A stretch of DNA of 64,000 bases from Gliomastix tumulicola (GCA_001599755.1 BCHX01000006.1:3273336-3337335), one strand, 5' to 3'. Positions 10,717 to 22,923 are shown, counted from the first letter of the stretch. Notes: generated by a model from the sequence alone, not told the origin. Translations and numbers: made by a program.

Positions 10717-11305
10717 GGTGATGGTAAGGATCGATCGATTGGAGAGACACAGGCAGCTGGTGAAGTCCGGTACGGCCTCTCAGGTGTGACCAACTGAAGT
10801 TATATAGAGCCTCGGGGTATATTCCGGGGACGACCCCGTGCTTGAGGTCATGACCCCCGCCGGACTTCAAAATCCGTCTCCGTTTCCTCCCCACCAATGG
10901 CCCCGGAACTGTTGTTGTTCTGAACGGAGTCCCTAACAGACGAACAGTCCAGAATTTAGAGGTGCTGTAGTGCTGTCTCTCATTGGAGGGGTTTGACGTG
11001 CGCTAATGACAGAAATGAACGGACAGTCCGTGGCGGGGTACAGGCGAAAAACGTCTCACTTATTCCGTCGCTCCCCCGCACCGTTTCCCCTAAAACGTGG
11101 CAAAAAGGTCCCCCAAAACCCCACACTCAGCGAATCCTGCACCCACAACCGCGAGACCCTCATTTTTCATCCTCGCCTCATCGACCTCAATCCGCTCACT
11201 CACTCACGTGCAATTGCCCTCCCTCGCGGCCGTGCTGCCCGGATTCATGACGTCCGCTAGCGTCGGCCAGCCATGGTAGTCATCATCTGGAAACGATGAG
11301 ACACA
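10717..11305. other. Divergent promoter region (SDR gene / Zn2Cys6 gene)
   Basis: Intergenic DNA between two divergently transcribed genes. It holds the SDR TATA box, a CACGTG palindrome at about 11206-11211 (E-box-like, bHLH site type) and C-rich stretches near the regulator start. No reading frame is supported. Confidence 0.5.
10800..10807 (-). promoter_or_regulatory. TATA box of the SDR gene
   Basis: CTATATAA on the minus strand, 84-91 bp upstream of the SDR start codon; position and sequence suit a core promoter element. Confidence 0.5.
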
Positions 11306-13162
11306 ATGAGGCCCCTCTCCGCCTGCACAGCCTGCCGGTAAGACACCCCCTCATTCCATACATACTATCGTGATCAGCCTCACTCACTGACTGATTCATC
11401 TCCAGTGATCGCCGGAGGAAATGCCAGCGCCCGCGGCAGGGCACGAGCTGCAACTACTGCACCAAGAAGGGCATCCTCTGCTCCATCGAGTTCAAGCCCG
11501 TCGTCACGCCCTCGTCCACCTCAGCCGTCGCCGGTGCTCTGTCTTCCGCGCCGCATCGTTACGCCGCTCTCAACGAGGAGCACCGCCACACGTCCAGCTT
11601 CGTCTCCTCGTCTCTCCTGCCTGACGCCGCGCTCGCCGAGGAGCTCGTCGACCTGTACTTCCGCTACATCCACGTCACCTTCCACTGCCTCTTCCACCGC
11701 CCGACGCTGCGTGCCGCCGTGCGCGATGGGAGCGTGCCGAAGATCATCTTCCTCGGCGTCGCGAGTCTGTCGGCCCGCTTCTCGTCGCACCCGAAGCTGG
11801 CTGAGTTCCCCGCGCGGGAGAGGGGCAGGCCGTATGCGAGGGAGGCCGAGAGGCTGCTGGATCTGCACGACACGTCGCTGACGACGATCCAGGCGTGCAT
11901 GCTCCTGGGCGCGGCGTGTGTCACGGAGGGCGACGCGGGCACGGAGAGTATATACTTCAGTATTGCGAGTCGCATGGCCATGCTGCTCGATCTGCCGAAT
12001 GCCCCGGCAGCGACGCGCATCGAGCAGGAGGCCAACATACGGGGTATGCTTCACTTCCCCCGAGTTCTCATGAGGGACTAGTACTATGTGACTACTGTAC
12101 TAATATCCCCCCCCCCCTCCAGCCTGGTGGTCCCTCAACATGACCGACACCTGGTCCTCCAGCTGCCTCGGCCTCCCCAAGGCCATCTCCATCCACGTCG
12201 ACGTCCCCTTCCCGATGGACGAGCGCAAATTCGACCTCCTCACGCCCGCCGACCCAGCCGAGCACCCACTGACCAACAACAACGACGACACGTCCTCCCA
12301 GCAGTCACCCGCCTCGTCCTCCTCCTCCCCGCCGTCGGGCTTCTTCGCCAACTCGACGCTCGCGCAGGCGTCGCGCATCAACCAGCTCCTCTGGGAGGTG
12401 CGCAGCTTCAACGTCCGCGTCGTCTCGGGCCAGCTGGCGGGCGACGACATCGACGCCGAGGTCGTCCGGCTCTCGTCCGCCATCGAGGGCTGGTGGGCCG
12501 AGCTGCCCGCCGAGATGGCCAACACGCAGGACAACATGGCGTACTGGGCGTCGCTCGGCTTCGGGCAGAGCTTCGTCACGCTGCTGCTCAACTACTTCCA
12601 CGCGGGGCAGCTGCTGCACTACCAGTTCCTGCACCAGTCGCAGCAGTACGCGTCCATCACGGAAGCCTCGTCCCCTCCCCTGCCGCGACACTCCTCCGTG
12701 ACGGCCTTCGCGGCGACATGCTACCGCCACGCAGAGGGGCTGTGCGATCTAATCTACAGGGCGAGTCGTACCCCGGGCGCAGAGCCGTGCTACCCGCTCG
12801 CCAGCCACGTCCTCGTCATCAGCTCGACCGTGCAGGTGTACACCCTCCTCTTCAGCCCGGACGAGGTCGCCATCGCGCGCGCCCGCGCCCGCCTCGAGCG
12901 CAACTTCGAGTTCCTCACCTGGCTCGAGACCTACTGGCCCTCGCTCGACGCCAGCCTCGCCAAGTTCAAGGACTTCCACGAGGCGTGCCTGCGCAGCAAG
13001 GACAGCTACTTCCGGCTGGACCAGTGGATGCTGCGCTTCATGCTCGACTTTGCCCGGCCGCTGCACGGGCGGGCGAGTGCCGGTGCCGAGAACAGCGGCG
13101 AGGGGGGCCGAGGAGGGGATTGGTCGCTGAGCACGTTTGGGCTGGAGCAGTATCCGGAGTGA
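11306..13162 (+). CDS. Zn2Cys6 fungal transcription factor, three exons
   Basis: Exons 11306-11337, 11406-12043 and 12123-13162 give 569 residues. Intron 1 (68 bp) splits the zinc cluster: exon 1 encodes MRPLSACTACR and exon 2 continues DRRRKCQ...SCNYCTKKGILC, giving the full C-x2-C-x6-C...C-x2-C-x6-C set near the N-terminus. Intron 2 (79 bp) has an ACTAATA branch site and a long C-tract before the acceptor, and joins IR to AWWSLNMTDTW. The middle (residues about 70-330) resembles the Fungal_trans middle-homology region (FHRPTL, TTIQACMLLGA, ASRMAMLLDLP, WWSLNMTDTWSS, RKFDLL). It should be a nuclear DNA-binding regulator recognising CGG-type half sites; targets are unknown. A Ser/Thr/Asn low-complexity patch sits near residue 295. 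It is divergent from the SDR gene, which is a candidate target only by position. Confidence 0.92.
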
Positions 13163-13871
13163 GATTGCTTTGCGAAGGGGGAGGCGGGGGGGAAAAAGAT
13201 TCTAGAACAAAGGAGGATGGGTTGCATTGGCGTTGGGACTTGCCTAATGGGTGGCACTCCCCCCGACATTGACATTTCCCCTCTGCTGGGCCAATAAATC
13301 ATGCATGGCCAGCACAGCGGCACTTGTTCGAGAAAAACTCGGCATTCTCGAGCATCGACCAGCTTCTTCTACACGCCCTCACACCATCCATCATCACGCC
13401 ACTATCACGAAGCCCGTCTTATTCGGTAAAACGAATTATCCATTACTATCAAGCGCTCGTTCAGCCACCGTTCGAGACATCAATCCATTCTTGATCACCC
13501 CTTTTGCCGCTTACGAAGAGCGGTGAACCAAATATCCATGCAATGCAACGCATCTTAGCCTGAAAACAATTTTGGAGAAAGAAGAGAGAGAGAGAGAAAA
13601 ATTCCACCGAGCCTTTTCCATGATATTCGTCAAAAGGAGATAACTTCGCTTCTGCTCGCTTGCCTGAAGGAGAAATGAGAGCCAAAAAAGAAAGAAAGAG
13701 AACGCCTATATAGAGAGAGTGACAAGCTTCAGGCTGTCTGTCTGTCGGGTCATGAACAAAGGAAATCGTCGTACCAAGAGATGGTGGTGTTGTAAATATA
13801 CAAATGCCTAATAGCAAAAAGTGAAAAAGACACAAAAAGATCCAGAAGATAGCGAGTCAACGTTCGTCGTC
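13163..13871. other. Convergent 3' flanks
   Basis: Spacer between the convergent Zn2Cys6 gene and the large minus-strand gene. It is AT-richer with GA-rich runs (13577-13600, 13690-13720) and holds no supported gene; presumably both 3' UTRs. Confidence 0.5.
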
Positions 13872-16800
13872 TCAGTGCAGCCGCTCCTTAACATACACCA
13901 TAGCGGCCAGCCCCGCGCAGCACTTAGTGCTCATCTCGTGCTTGCACCAGGGACACTTGACCGTCATGGACAGCGCGCCCGCGAACTCGACGTGGTCGGC
14001 CGCAACGGGGACGACGACGTCCTCCGGGTGCGCCATGGCCTCGTACAGCTTGCTCGGCATGTCGTGGTAGAACTTGCACGCGCAGCACTCGACGAACATC
14101 TTGGCGATGGGCTCGCCGTCCGGGACGACCGTGCCGTTGCGCAGGTGCGAGGGGCCCGGGGAGGACTGGCGGGAGCGGTTGTTGTTGTTGTTGCCAATGC
14201 GTTTCGGGGGCGCGAGGTTGGGCGCCGAGGAAGAAGCCTGGACGTTGAGGGCCTTGGGGGCCGGTGCGGCGGGCGCTGCTTTACGGGCGGCTTCGAGGTA
14301 CGTCGCGGGCCAGGGCGCCGTGGCGGCGGATTCGTCCTTGGCCATGAGGAGGTCGCGGAGCGGCGGGGACTTAGACTCGCCGTCCTTGACGGGCGGGACG
14401 TTGGTCTTGATGGGCCGGGGCTTGCTCCTGTCGCGGGACGACTGGAAGGACTCGCGTTTCGCCTTGGGCAGGAAGCTGACGGTCAGGTTCGACTCGGAGC
14501 TGCTGCGCCAGTCGCCGTCGGGACGCTTCGGCGGGGCATCGGGGAACGCGGCCATGACCTTCATGGCGGCTGCCTGGACGTTGTCGAGCTCGACGACGCC
14601 CGGCTTCTCGGCGGGGAGCACCGGTGAGGGAAGGGCCGAGTTGAGCGCCGCAGGACGGGGTCGCTTGCCGTCGCCGCGTTCGAAGGAGCCGCCTCGTTCA
14701 GACTGTGGCCTAGACGTGTCGGGGGTATCCGGGGCGTGCCCATCGTCCGTAGCCGAGTCGTCCGAGGAGTTCGTAGGCGGGGATGTAGTCGTCGACGGGT
14801 AGCCCGTGCGCCAGTCGACCTCCCCGGGAACGCGGGCAGGCTTGCTGGTGTTCGGCGAGTCGCGGGCTGTGTAGGCGGCCGCCGCTGATGACAAGGGTCG
14901 AGCGTCGGTGAGGTCAGGGTAGTATGGCTGCCTCGAGCGGCTAACTGGTCGGCTCGACGATGGGGGGACGTTGGGAATGACATATTGCGACGCCGACGAG
15001 GCCGGTCGTCCAAACGCAGCCCTCGCAGCGTCTCGGAGCGTCCGCTTAGGAGGCACCGATCCGTCAGCAACAGGCGCTAGTGATTCGTAGGGAATGCTCG
15101 GCGGGTTCGAGATGGACTGGCGATGAGTCTTGCTGAGCTTGCTGGGCGTCGGTGCCTTCCTATCGGTAGATGGCCTCGTTGTCCTAGCGTCGGAGAGCGA
15201 GGTCGAGCTTCGTCGCGCGTCGCTCGAGTCGGCAATAACGGTCACCGGGAAGTCGATCCCCAATGGGTTCGGAGGCGTGAGGCCGTCGCCAAAGTCAGCA
15301 TCGCTCAGGCTAATCAGTGACTTCCGCTTCGAGCTCTTCCTTGGAGGCGGCGGGGGCACCTCATCGGCAGTCGTAAAGGAAGGCTGGCTAAGGTCGTCCG
15401 AGGTCAATGGGCTCGGCAGTTCGACGGGCTCATGACTGGCTAGTTCCTGTGACAAACTGTAGGGGGAGAGCGGTGAGATGGGGGGCAACGTGTAGTCTAG
15501 ACGAGTATGGCTGTCCACATACGCTTCAGCCCTGTCAGACACATTCCTGCCAGACGTGACTGCCTCTGATGACTTGAGCGGACTCGGAGCCAGCTGAGGT
15601 CGACTGGTAGCAGGGACCTCGAGCGCAGGCATAGAGGACGACTTGCTGTGTCCTCCAGCCCTTGTCGCGCTCGGCTCCCTCGAGGCCGGCTTGCTCAGCC
15701 GCCTGGGACGACGACCTTTCCTGTCGTCAGTGTCCGAGTCGTGGCCACTGGCCTTGGACGACGGCTTAAGGCCGACGCGCTCGCGCCACTTCTTCATCAT
15801 CCCGCCGTCTGTGGTCTGCGGCTGCTCGGGTGCGAGGAGGGCCTGGTTCTTGGAGGTGCGGATGGCGATGGGAGGGTAATGCCTGTCCTCCGGTTCGCGC
15901 GACGACTGCCGAGATCTGGTGAAGATGCGCAGCGGACTGGACGAGCGTCGCTCTCTCCTGAACGCCGGATGGATCTCACCGCCTGGGCCGATGATGGCCT
16001 CGTCGAGGGCCCGCTGGTAGGCTTCGTTGCGATGCTGCTCGAGCTTGATGCCGCCTATGAAACCGGTCGAGCGCTCGCGGTCATGGTCGACGGACGGGCG
16101 GCGGAACTCAAAGGGGGCCTTGAAGAGGGAGGAGAAGGAACCCGAGCGGCTTCGGGGTGTGTGCGGAGCAGGGGGCATATCTAGGGGTGGGAGGTCGGCG
16201 GCGACAGCGGTGTTATATGAGGCCATGGCGCTAGCTGACCGATCCGCGGCAGGCAGTGGCTGGGAGAGGGAGAGGGAGGGGGTCTGGGCGTGACGTGTTT
16301 TGCCCGATGTCTGGGCCTGGACCGACGGACTTGCAGCCTCACTGGGGGGCGTGCTCACCGGTAAATTGGTTGTTGCAGTATGTGGTGGTGGTGGTGGTGG
16401 TGGTAGTGCAGCTGCAGCTACAGATGCAGTAGTCGGCGAGGGCGGGACCTTGGTCAGCCTGCGTTTCTTGGACTTGGCCTCCTTGTCAGCCAGCACTCTG
16501 TCCTTCTTCTCCTTCTTGCGTCGCCCGTAAGCTTCCCAGCTTGGCGACTGGCACACCGACTCCCGATCGTCGACACTTGGTACTGGCTCGAGGAAAGTGA
16601 CCACCTTGAGGTCGGGGAGGGAATTTTCGATCTTAGCCGGAGGCGACTGTGTGCCCCTGGCCGCGCTTACTGTCTCTGGACTGAGACCTCCTCCGCCTCC
16701 CTTGCCTCGCCGATCCTCCTTGTTGCTGTTCCGGGCAGATTTTGAGCCAGCGGCGGCGGCGGGCAGATCTGCAATTGGCCCAGGCAGCTGCAGCGCTAGT

Positions 16801-17624
16801 GCCGCTGGAATATTGGTGGTGCCACTGCCAGAAACAGCCTGCTGCTGCTGCTGATGCTGCGGCTGCGTCCTTCGGCGTTGGCGTTGCTGCTGCTGGTCGG
16901 TAATATGCGAGTCTTGGTAGGAGGGTGGTGACTGAGGCGGCGACTGTGAGTGGTCCTGCTGCTGCTTCTGGATGTTCAGGGCCCGGGGGGTCGGGCTCTG
17001 GATGTTCGGGTCCCTGGTCAGCAGCAGCGGTGCAATATCGGCCGATGGCTGGCGACCACGGGGCAGCTGCTGATGCTGCGGCTGGGCCTGGAGATGGTGG
17101 TGTGATTGCTGACGGTGCTGCTGCTGCTGAGGGAGGTGTGCGCTGGCAGTCCCAGATCCGGGGGAGCCTGCGGTGGCGTTATGAGGGGTGGGATGTGCGT
17201 GTCGGCGGTCGAGCTGGATGATTGGAAGAAAACAAGAGACATTAGTACTCGAATGCTTGGGTCCAAGGCATTAACCTCCGTAAGCTGCATGCGCTGCATG
17301 CGGAGTCCGGCGTAGCGTCTGCTTTTGAATGCAAGGGAGGCGGTGGTGGGATGAGGGCGATTGCTGGATCGAGCGCCGTGGATCGTAAAAGAACGACAGG
17401 GGCCAGGACAATACAGGCTAGGAAGAACAAGGGGGACAAGGGGGAGGACTTGGGGGGCACAGAGAGCTGACTCGGAGGACAACGCACGCACACACCCCCC
17501 TCCATTCATGCACTGGAACTGCACTTACCATGCATTGTTTCTCCAGCTCCAGCATGCGCTGCAGGCTGTTGGATCTGCTGGGACGCGGCTTCGGCCTGGA
17601 CGAGGACTGCTTCTGGGCCGCCAT
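13872..17624 (-). CDS. Large low-complexity protein with conserved Cys-rich C-terminus
   Basis: Exons (minus) 17624-17529 and 17213-13872 give 1,145 residues. The 315-bp intron has a GTAAGT donor, CTAATG branch and CAG acceptor; the frame is open continuously from the acceptor to the stop although no ATG lies at the start of exon 2, which supports the join to MAAQKQSSSRPKPRPSRSNS. Most of the chain is predicted disordered: Gln/His repeats (residues about 60-170), Gly run, basic KKEKKDR segment, and many Ser/Pro-rich phospho-like motifs. The last 75 residues are ordered, with CCACKFYHDMPSKLYE, VKCPWCKHEMSTKCCAG and a terminal KERLH, a CxxC/CC pattern that looks zinc-binding and that I recall as conserved in filamentous ascomycetes. 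Function is unknown; a cytoplasmic or nuclear scaffold is a guess. The long gene-free 5' region suggests complex regulation. Confidence 0.8.
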
Positions 17625-19047
17625 GTCGGGCCACTGTCGCTTGCGCTGAGGTGAGCTGAGGTCAAATCAGTGGGCTGGCTCGCTGGTCAGGGTCACCGCG
17701 CAGGGAACCCCCCTGCCAGGAAACCTTTTCCTCCTCTTTCTCGATCCTCGGTCCCCTTCTTTTTCCTTTCGATCCCACTTGCTGTGCTGGCCCCCTGCCG
17801 GTAGCGTAATCCGCAGCCTCGTATTCCCGTCTGGCGGGTGTTTGAGGATCTGGTGAGTCTCCTGGTGGATAGGTTTCAGCCTCTGTCTCGCCGCTCTCTC
17901 TTTGACTCTCCTCGTACGCACCTCTCTTTCTCAGAGCAGTCTCACCCAACGCCTGAGTGAAAGTGTCCCTGCTGCCCAGAGACTAAGATGCGCGGTCAGC
18001 AGCCAGGCCCGGCACAATGCGTTGGCGCCAGGACTAGCACCGGTACCTGATGGAGACGGACGGGATCTGCCTGCGTACCTTGTCCGTATAACGTATTGCG
18101 TGCTTAGCTCCGGAACCCCGTCGTCTCTCTGGCCAACAGAGCGCCTGGAGGAGCCAGCTGAAACACCAAACTCGGATGCGACAGCGGATTTGCAGCGCGT
18201 GCGTGCGGTGTGGCGAGCAGCTGGCGAAAATGAGGCTGCACCAGAGGAGCGAGAACGTGCTGCAGTCACCAAATGATATTGGCAAAAAACGTGATTAATT
18301 GGCCCGGGCCCCGTTCTGGCCTTTTTTTTCTTCCCTCTTCTTGTTTCCCGGGCGTACAGCCGTGGATGACAGCGGAAACACCAGCAGCGGCCAAAAAGTC
18401 CAAGTGTCTGCACTTGGCCTCTCGTAAAGGCACCGTCTGGCCCCCACTGACAACTCGCACTGCCAATTGCAATGACACACACAGGCGCAGTGAGACACCA
18501 ATTGGGGTCCCCTCTGGCTGTCCGTTCTGTTCCCGCCGCTTGTGGTTGGGCGCACGAGAAAATGGTAAGATTAGGGGAGAAGCCGATCCCGACACGACAC
18601 AAGACCGGCCTTGGCCCTCAGCTTTTTCTTTCTTTTCTGTCGCTGTCCACCAATGGAAAGTGATAGCCCAGCAGCAACGGACGAAGCGACTGTGAGGGGA
18701 AATCGGTGAGACTGTGCAGATGCGCGCAAAAAAATATTGCCCAGATGACAGCCCAAAAAGTTCCCCCAAAAATCAAGGAACGCACGCCGCTAACGAAGTG
18801 CTGCAGCGGGGAAGACCAAGTCGACGTAATCCTCGATGCACAACGATCGAAATCGACAGAGAGCTGAATGCGGGAAGCAATTTGCAAGAAGAAGAGAAAA
18901 AAAACAGAAGAAAGAAAGAGAAGGCAGAGATCAATCGGTATGTTCAAAAATAGCTCGGGGCGCAAATGAGGGCATTCGGTGGGCGAGATTCGTATATACT
19001 GTCCGCTCTGCCCGGCGGCGGCGTGAACTGGGAGGCGCGGGGTGCCA

Positions 19048-19070
19048 CGAGCGAGCGAGCGAGCGAGCGA
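19048..19070. repeat. GCGA microsatellite
   Basis: Five to six perfect GCGA units in the non-coding region upstream of the large gene. Confidence 0.9.
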
Positions 19071-19226
19071 TTTCGTGATGCGAAGCCCGGTTGAGAAAAA
19101 AAGAAGAAAAATGTGAAGAAGGGAAAGAAGAGAGAGGGAGATGACGATGACGAATGGACCCCCCAGCGTAGTACAGATAGATAGATACCAGAGCACCGCA
19201 GGGGGATCGATGGCTCCTGCTGCTAT

Positions 19227-19255
19227 CTATCTATCGTGAATCCCGTGATAGATAG
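19227..19255. repeat. CTATCTATC / GATAGATAG inverted repeat
   Basis: Nine-base perfect inverted arms (19227-19235 and 19247-19255) flank an 11-base spacer; a separate direct GATA run sits at 19176-19187. GATA cores are also binding sites of GATA-type regulators, but simple repeat origin is the easier explanation. Confidence 0.7.
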
Positions 19256-21027
19256 TATCGTGCTCCCGATACGAGGATTTTCGATAACCTCGTAATCGCG
19301 CGCGCGGGCGGCGGCGTGTCTCTCTCGTGGCCGCCTCGGCGCCTGCAGCTGCTGCTGGCTGGGTGGGATCCCGCCTCCAGCCGATTTGACTGGCAGGGGG
19401 AAGGGAGAGATCGGCTCACTGGCTGCTGCTTTCTGCTGCTTCTGTTTCCTTCCACTGGCCCTGGCCCTGGCTGCAGAACCTCTCGCAGACTCCGTCTGAC
19501 TGGCTCGATTGGCCGGCGTTGGATCGACAATTATCGTATTCGATGTCTTGGCGGCGGTGGTTTGGAGGTTTGAACGTTGGGATGGTGGGGTGGGAGTGAC
19601 AGGTACCCTTTTGGTGGGGTTCTGGTGGCAGAGGTACTTGACCGCCGCTGGAGCCCACTGCGTGCCAGCTGTCTGATCAGCCCACTCCAGCGCCTTTTTT
19701 TCAGTGGGCGGGCACAGCTCCAGACGGTCTTCACTGAGGTCGCCTGTTCTGGTCACCCAACCTGAAAGCTCCGGGTCCTACTAGTAGTATTGACGAATGT
19801 CCACGGATGGTGCGGACTGCGAAGTTGGATGTTCGTATCGCAGCAGACACTTGCAGCTCAAAAACATGGAGATCCTTGCCTCCGCGAGAACGGGCCGCCA
19901 ATTCGCCTTTCTCCATCCCCAGCATCCAGACCCAGCTGTCTCCTCATATAGCTCCCGTCCCCTTAATACTTTCGATGGACTCTATCTTTTTAAAAATAGC
20001 AGACCCTCGTAGAGTTCCATTAGCACATGCACCGTCGAAAGCAATATCACCAACCACATAATGGACCACCAAGACCACCACCCAGCCCAACTGTCATCTC
20101 CCTCCTCCCTCCCCTCGTCCAAACTTTTCTTCCCCTCCTCCAAGACGGCGGCGGCCGTCATCCCTGTCCCAAAAATACGAAGTCTGCTCCACAGCGCTAA
20201 GGCGCAGCTGCAGCACGGCGCTAGCTCTCCCGATCTCAATTTCACCACCCACTCGTGCCACTCTCCGTCCTGGCCAAATTTTTCTTTTTTTTTTCTTTTG
20301 CCTAGGCGGGCTTTCCCCAACTTTGCCTCCCCCCCCCTTGCGCCGAAAATAGATCGGTAGCAGAAAGTTTGTTGTTTTTCAGGTTTACCGTAGGTAAGCT
20401 TGTGATCACGGAAGAAGACGTCGCTCGCGGTGAAGATGCACCGCATCGTGCATGTTCCCATGTAGAAATAAAGTTTTTTGGAGAAGCCGCGGTGCGTTGC
20501 AGAAATGACGAGGTTCCGTCACTGGGAGAGAATCGTGGCGTAAAAAACGGCCGAGCCACTTCCCCGCCAAAGGCAGCATCATCAAAGAGCGCACGCAATC
20601 GTGAAGCTTCAACATGGCCTCCTCATCTCAGCATCACTATGTAGTAGGATGAGTTAGTTAAATATTTTGGGAACTGGCTTTAGCAGAAGAATTTCATGTC
20701 ACAAGACACAGCTAGGAAACCTCCGTCTTTAAACCGTGACCAGCAAGGTCTAAAGCTGAGTATTAGTACATATTGCCTATCCCCAGTGTCAAACCACCTG
20801 CAGCAGTGACCATGATTTTGCGAAAGTTTCCATGTGATAGAGCACAAATCAGCCAGGAATAGATACTGCCGGGGGCAAAAAGTGAATTTATCTCGCAGTG
20901 AAAAATAATCTAGTAAATCATAAAGTAGTAGAAAGTACAATCTATGTTCTCGGCGACAGACAAAAACAAATCAACTCTAGGGTAGGGTATCACAACACCA
21001 AACGCCAAAATCAACATCGCGTCGCCC

Positions 21028-22923
21028 TCAGGCATCACCACGAGCCTTCTTCACGTGCCTGTCAACCTGCCCCGACGTCGGACAGATGTGCGTCCAGATC
21101 TCAGGCTCCTCGCTGAAGTCCTCCAGCCCGTTCGCCACCATCACCTCCTCCTTCGCCGTGCACAGGATCGTCTCCCGCACCCTCCTCCATAGCGCCCACA
21201 CCCGCGCCCAGAACTCGTTGGGAATCTTGAGCCGCAACGCCACCCACTTGTCCTCGGGCGCATGGTCCGGCTTCAGCGGCTCGTCCGGATCTGGCTGCGC
21301 ACCGGCGGGCGTGTGCGTCGACTTGAGGAGCTGCTCGTTGAGCCAGCTGTTGTTGTACTTGGTCTGCTCGGGCGGTAGCGTGATGCTGAGGAACTCGAGC
21401 GACGCCGCGACGGTGAGGTAGAAGGCGCGGATCGGGTTGACCATGGTCTTGGTCAGGTACGACATCCAGTGCGGGTAGAGGACGGCGAAGTCGGACATGG
21501 AGAGGTGCGTCGAGCCGACGATGGTGATCATCCAGCACAGCGCGCCGGACTGCCGTGGCTCGTGGCAGATCTCGACGATGCGGTCAAAGTTCTCCTTCCA
21601 GTGCATAAAGGCCTCGGACGAGATGCAGATCAGCGGCTTTCTGTTCTTGTCGTGGGGACCCTGCGCCTCAGGAGTGCCAGGTCCCCAGCCGTCGAGCACG
21701 ATGCCCTGCCCGACCCAGTCGAGCTCGTCATTGCGGCACATCTGGACTGTCGTTGCGCCGCCGAAGGAGTGGCCCATGATAGTCACGTTATCGAGGAACA
21801 TTCTGTCCTTCCAGTCGTCCCAGTTGACGCCACGAAGGCCGACGGAGCTCGATCCGACGTTTCCCTTCTTGCGCAGGTTGAGGGCTGCGACATCCGCTCC
21901 CTCGCCGCGGTTGATCATCTCAAGGACATAGTACACCTCCTCAATCTCTTCCATCCTGAGTTCGATCTGTGCCGTCCTCAGCTTCTTGTCCACGCCGTGG
22001 GGACTGTGCGGAGAGGTGTCCTGGGCGTTGTCTTTGGGAATAATGTAGTCCATCACGTAGTAGGGGTTGAGCTCCTTATCCTTCCGCCTGCGAACGTGTT
22101 TGTGGCCCTGCCCCTTAGGATTTTCGTTGTTGTGATTGTGAAGGACCGCAGTCGACGACTCGATATCGCTGGGGGTCATGTCGTTGGGTACGCTGACGTA
22201 GGTTCTCGCACCGCTTCCGTCTCGATGTTCGACCGCCACGACGATAAACCCGAAGCTCGCCAGCTCTCCGCAAATGGCGCTGTAGCAGAGACGCGAGCCC
22301 CCAAGTCCGTGGCTGAATATGATGACGGGGAAACGCGGTGTATGTTTCGCGCTGCTGCTCTCGCTCGAATCGTCGCTCTTGAACGTCCCGTACGTCGACC
22401 CCGCGGCACCAGCCTGGATGTTCTCCGCCTCCTCCTTCCTCGCAACATCCCCGCTGCGGCCCGGCTCGCTCAGCATCTCGTCCGGCCAGCTCCCCGCCAG
22501 CTGCGCGTTCCGCAGCGCCGGCAGCTTCGTGAACAGCGACGTCCACGCCAGGTAGCCCGTGACGGGGATCCACGGCATGTTCATCATCTTGGCGTACCCC
22601 TTGGACGTGGCGATCTTGGGCCGCGGCATCCAGTTCACGCGGCGCAGCGTCTCCTTCCCGTCGGGCGTCTTGAGGTCCTCGCGCAGCTGGGCCGGGTAGT
22701 ACACGGCCATGAGCGCCGTGTCGAGCCGCAGCACGGGCTTGCCGTCGCGCTTGAGGTCCGACACGGGCCGCGGGTTGCGCGCGGGCACCTCGATGTCCAT
22801 GTACCCGACATTGTAGGGCCCCGTGTAGTGCGGCAGGCGGTGCAGGAGGCGGTCGCGGAGGGTCGTCGGCGGGACGACGATGGGCCGCCGTGGTTTCGTG
22901 TCTGTTTCTGTTTCTGCCGTCAT
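21028..22923 (-). CDS. PAF-acetylhydrolase-like lipase (alpha/beta hydrolase)
   Basis: Single-exon protein of 631 residues from the ATG at 22923; an upstream start at 22995 is not a true ATG context. It resembles the platelet-activating-factor acetylhydrolase family (PF03403), which cleaves short or oxidised sn-2 acyl chains from phospholipids. Features: FSHGLGGSR (residues 203-211, oxyanion loop), nucleophile Ser386 in GHSFGG, likely Asp411 in VLDGWG, and likely His473 in STHLS, in the right order for a catalytic triad. N-terminal DRLLHRLPHYTGPYNVGYMDIE is a typical family opening. A linker at residues 262-312 is charged and low-complexity (KHVRRRKDK). No clear signal peptide, so it may be intracellular. 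It is divergent from the NmrA-like gene, with 757 bp between the starts. Confidence 0.9.
   Translation of the reverse strand: MTAETETDTKPRRPIVVPPTTLRDRLLHRLPHYTGPYNVGYMDIEVPARNPRPVSDLKRDGKPVLRLDTALMAVYYPAQLREDLKTPDGKETLRRVNWMPRPKIATSKGYAKMMNMPWIPVTGYLAWTSLFTKLPALRNAQLAGSWPDEMLSEPGRSGDVARKEEAENIQAGAAGSTYGTFKSDDSSESSSAKHTPRFPVIIFSHGLGGSRLCYSAICGELASFGFIVVAVEHRDGSGARTYVSVPNDMTPSDIESSTAVLHNHNNENPKGQGHKHVRRRKDKELNPYYVMDYIIPKDNAQDTSPHSPHGVDKKLRTAQIELRMEEIEEVYYVLEMINRGEGADVAALNLRKKGNVGSSSVGLRGVNWDDWKDRMFLDNVTIMGHSFGGATTVQMCRNDELDWVGQGIVLDGWGPGTPEAQGPHDKNRKPLICISSEAFMHWKENFDRIVEICHEPRQSGALCWMITIVGSTHLSMSDFAVLYPHWMSYLTKTMVNPIRAFYLTVAASLEFLSITLPPEQTKYNNSWLNEQLLKSTHTPAGAQPDPDEPLKPDHAPEDKWVALRLKIPNEFWARVWALWRRVRETILCTAKEEVMVANGLEDFSEEPEIWTHICPTSGQVDRHVKKARGDA

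Larger units (their letters stand above)
17625..21027. other. 3.4-kb gene-free region upstream of the large minus-strand gene
   Basis: No reading frame shows domain or splice support on either strand. The region is rich in simple sequence: T/C runs, (GCGA)n, (GATA)n, a GATA/TATC inverted repeat and A-rich tracts near 18895-18925. It probably contains a long promoter and 5' leader for the 1,145-residue protein and the 3' UTR of the lipase gene; upstream introns in the leader are possible but not resolvable by eye. Confidence 0.5.

Noticed and set aside
9883..13162. SDR plus Zn2Cys6 regulator as part of a secondary-metabolite cluster
   Set aside because: No polyketide synthase, NRPS, terpene synthase or dimethylallyl transferase is present nearby.
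12088..13272. Plus-strand 394-codon open frame
   Set aside because: Out-of-frame overlap with exon 3 of the Zn2Cys6 gene; Arg/Pro/Ala composition only.
19223..19756. 177-codon minus-strand frame upstream of the large gene
   Set aside because: Low-complexity Ala/Gln/Pro sequence, no conserved motif, and no splice link to the large gene was found.
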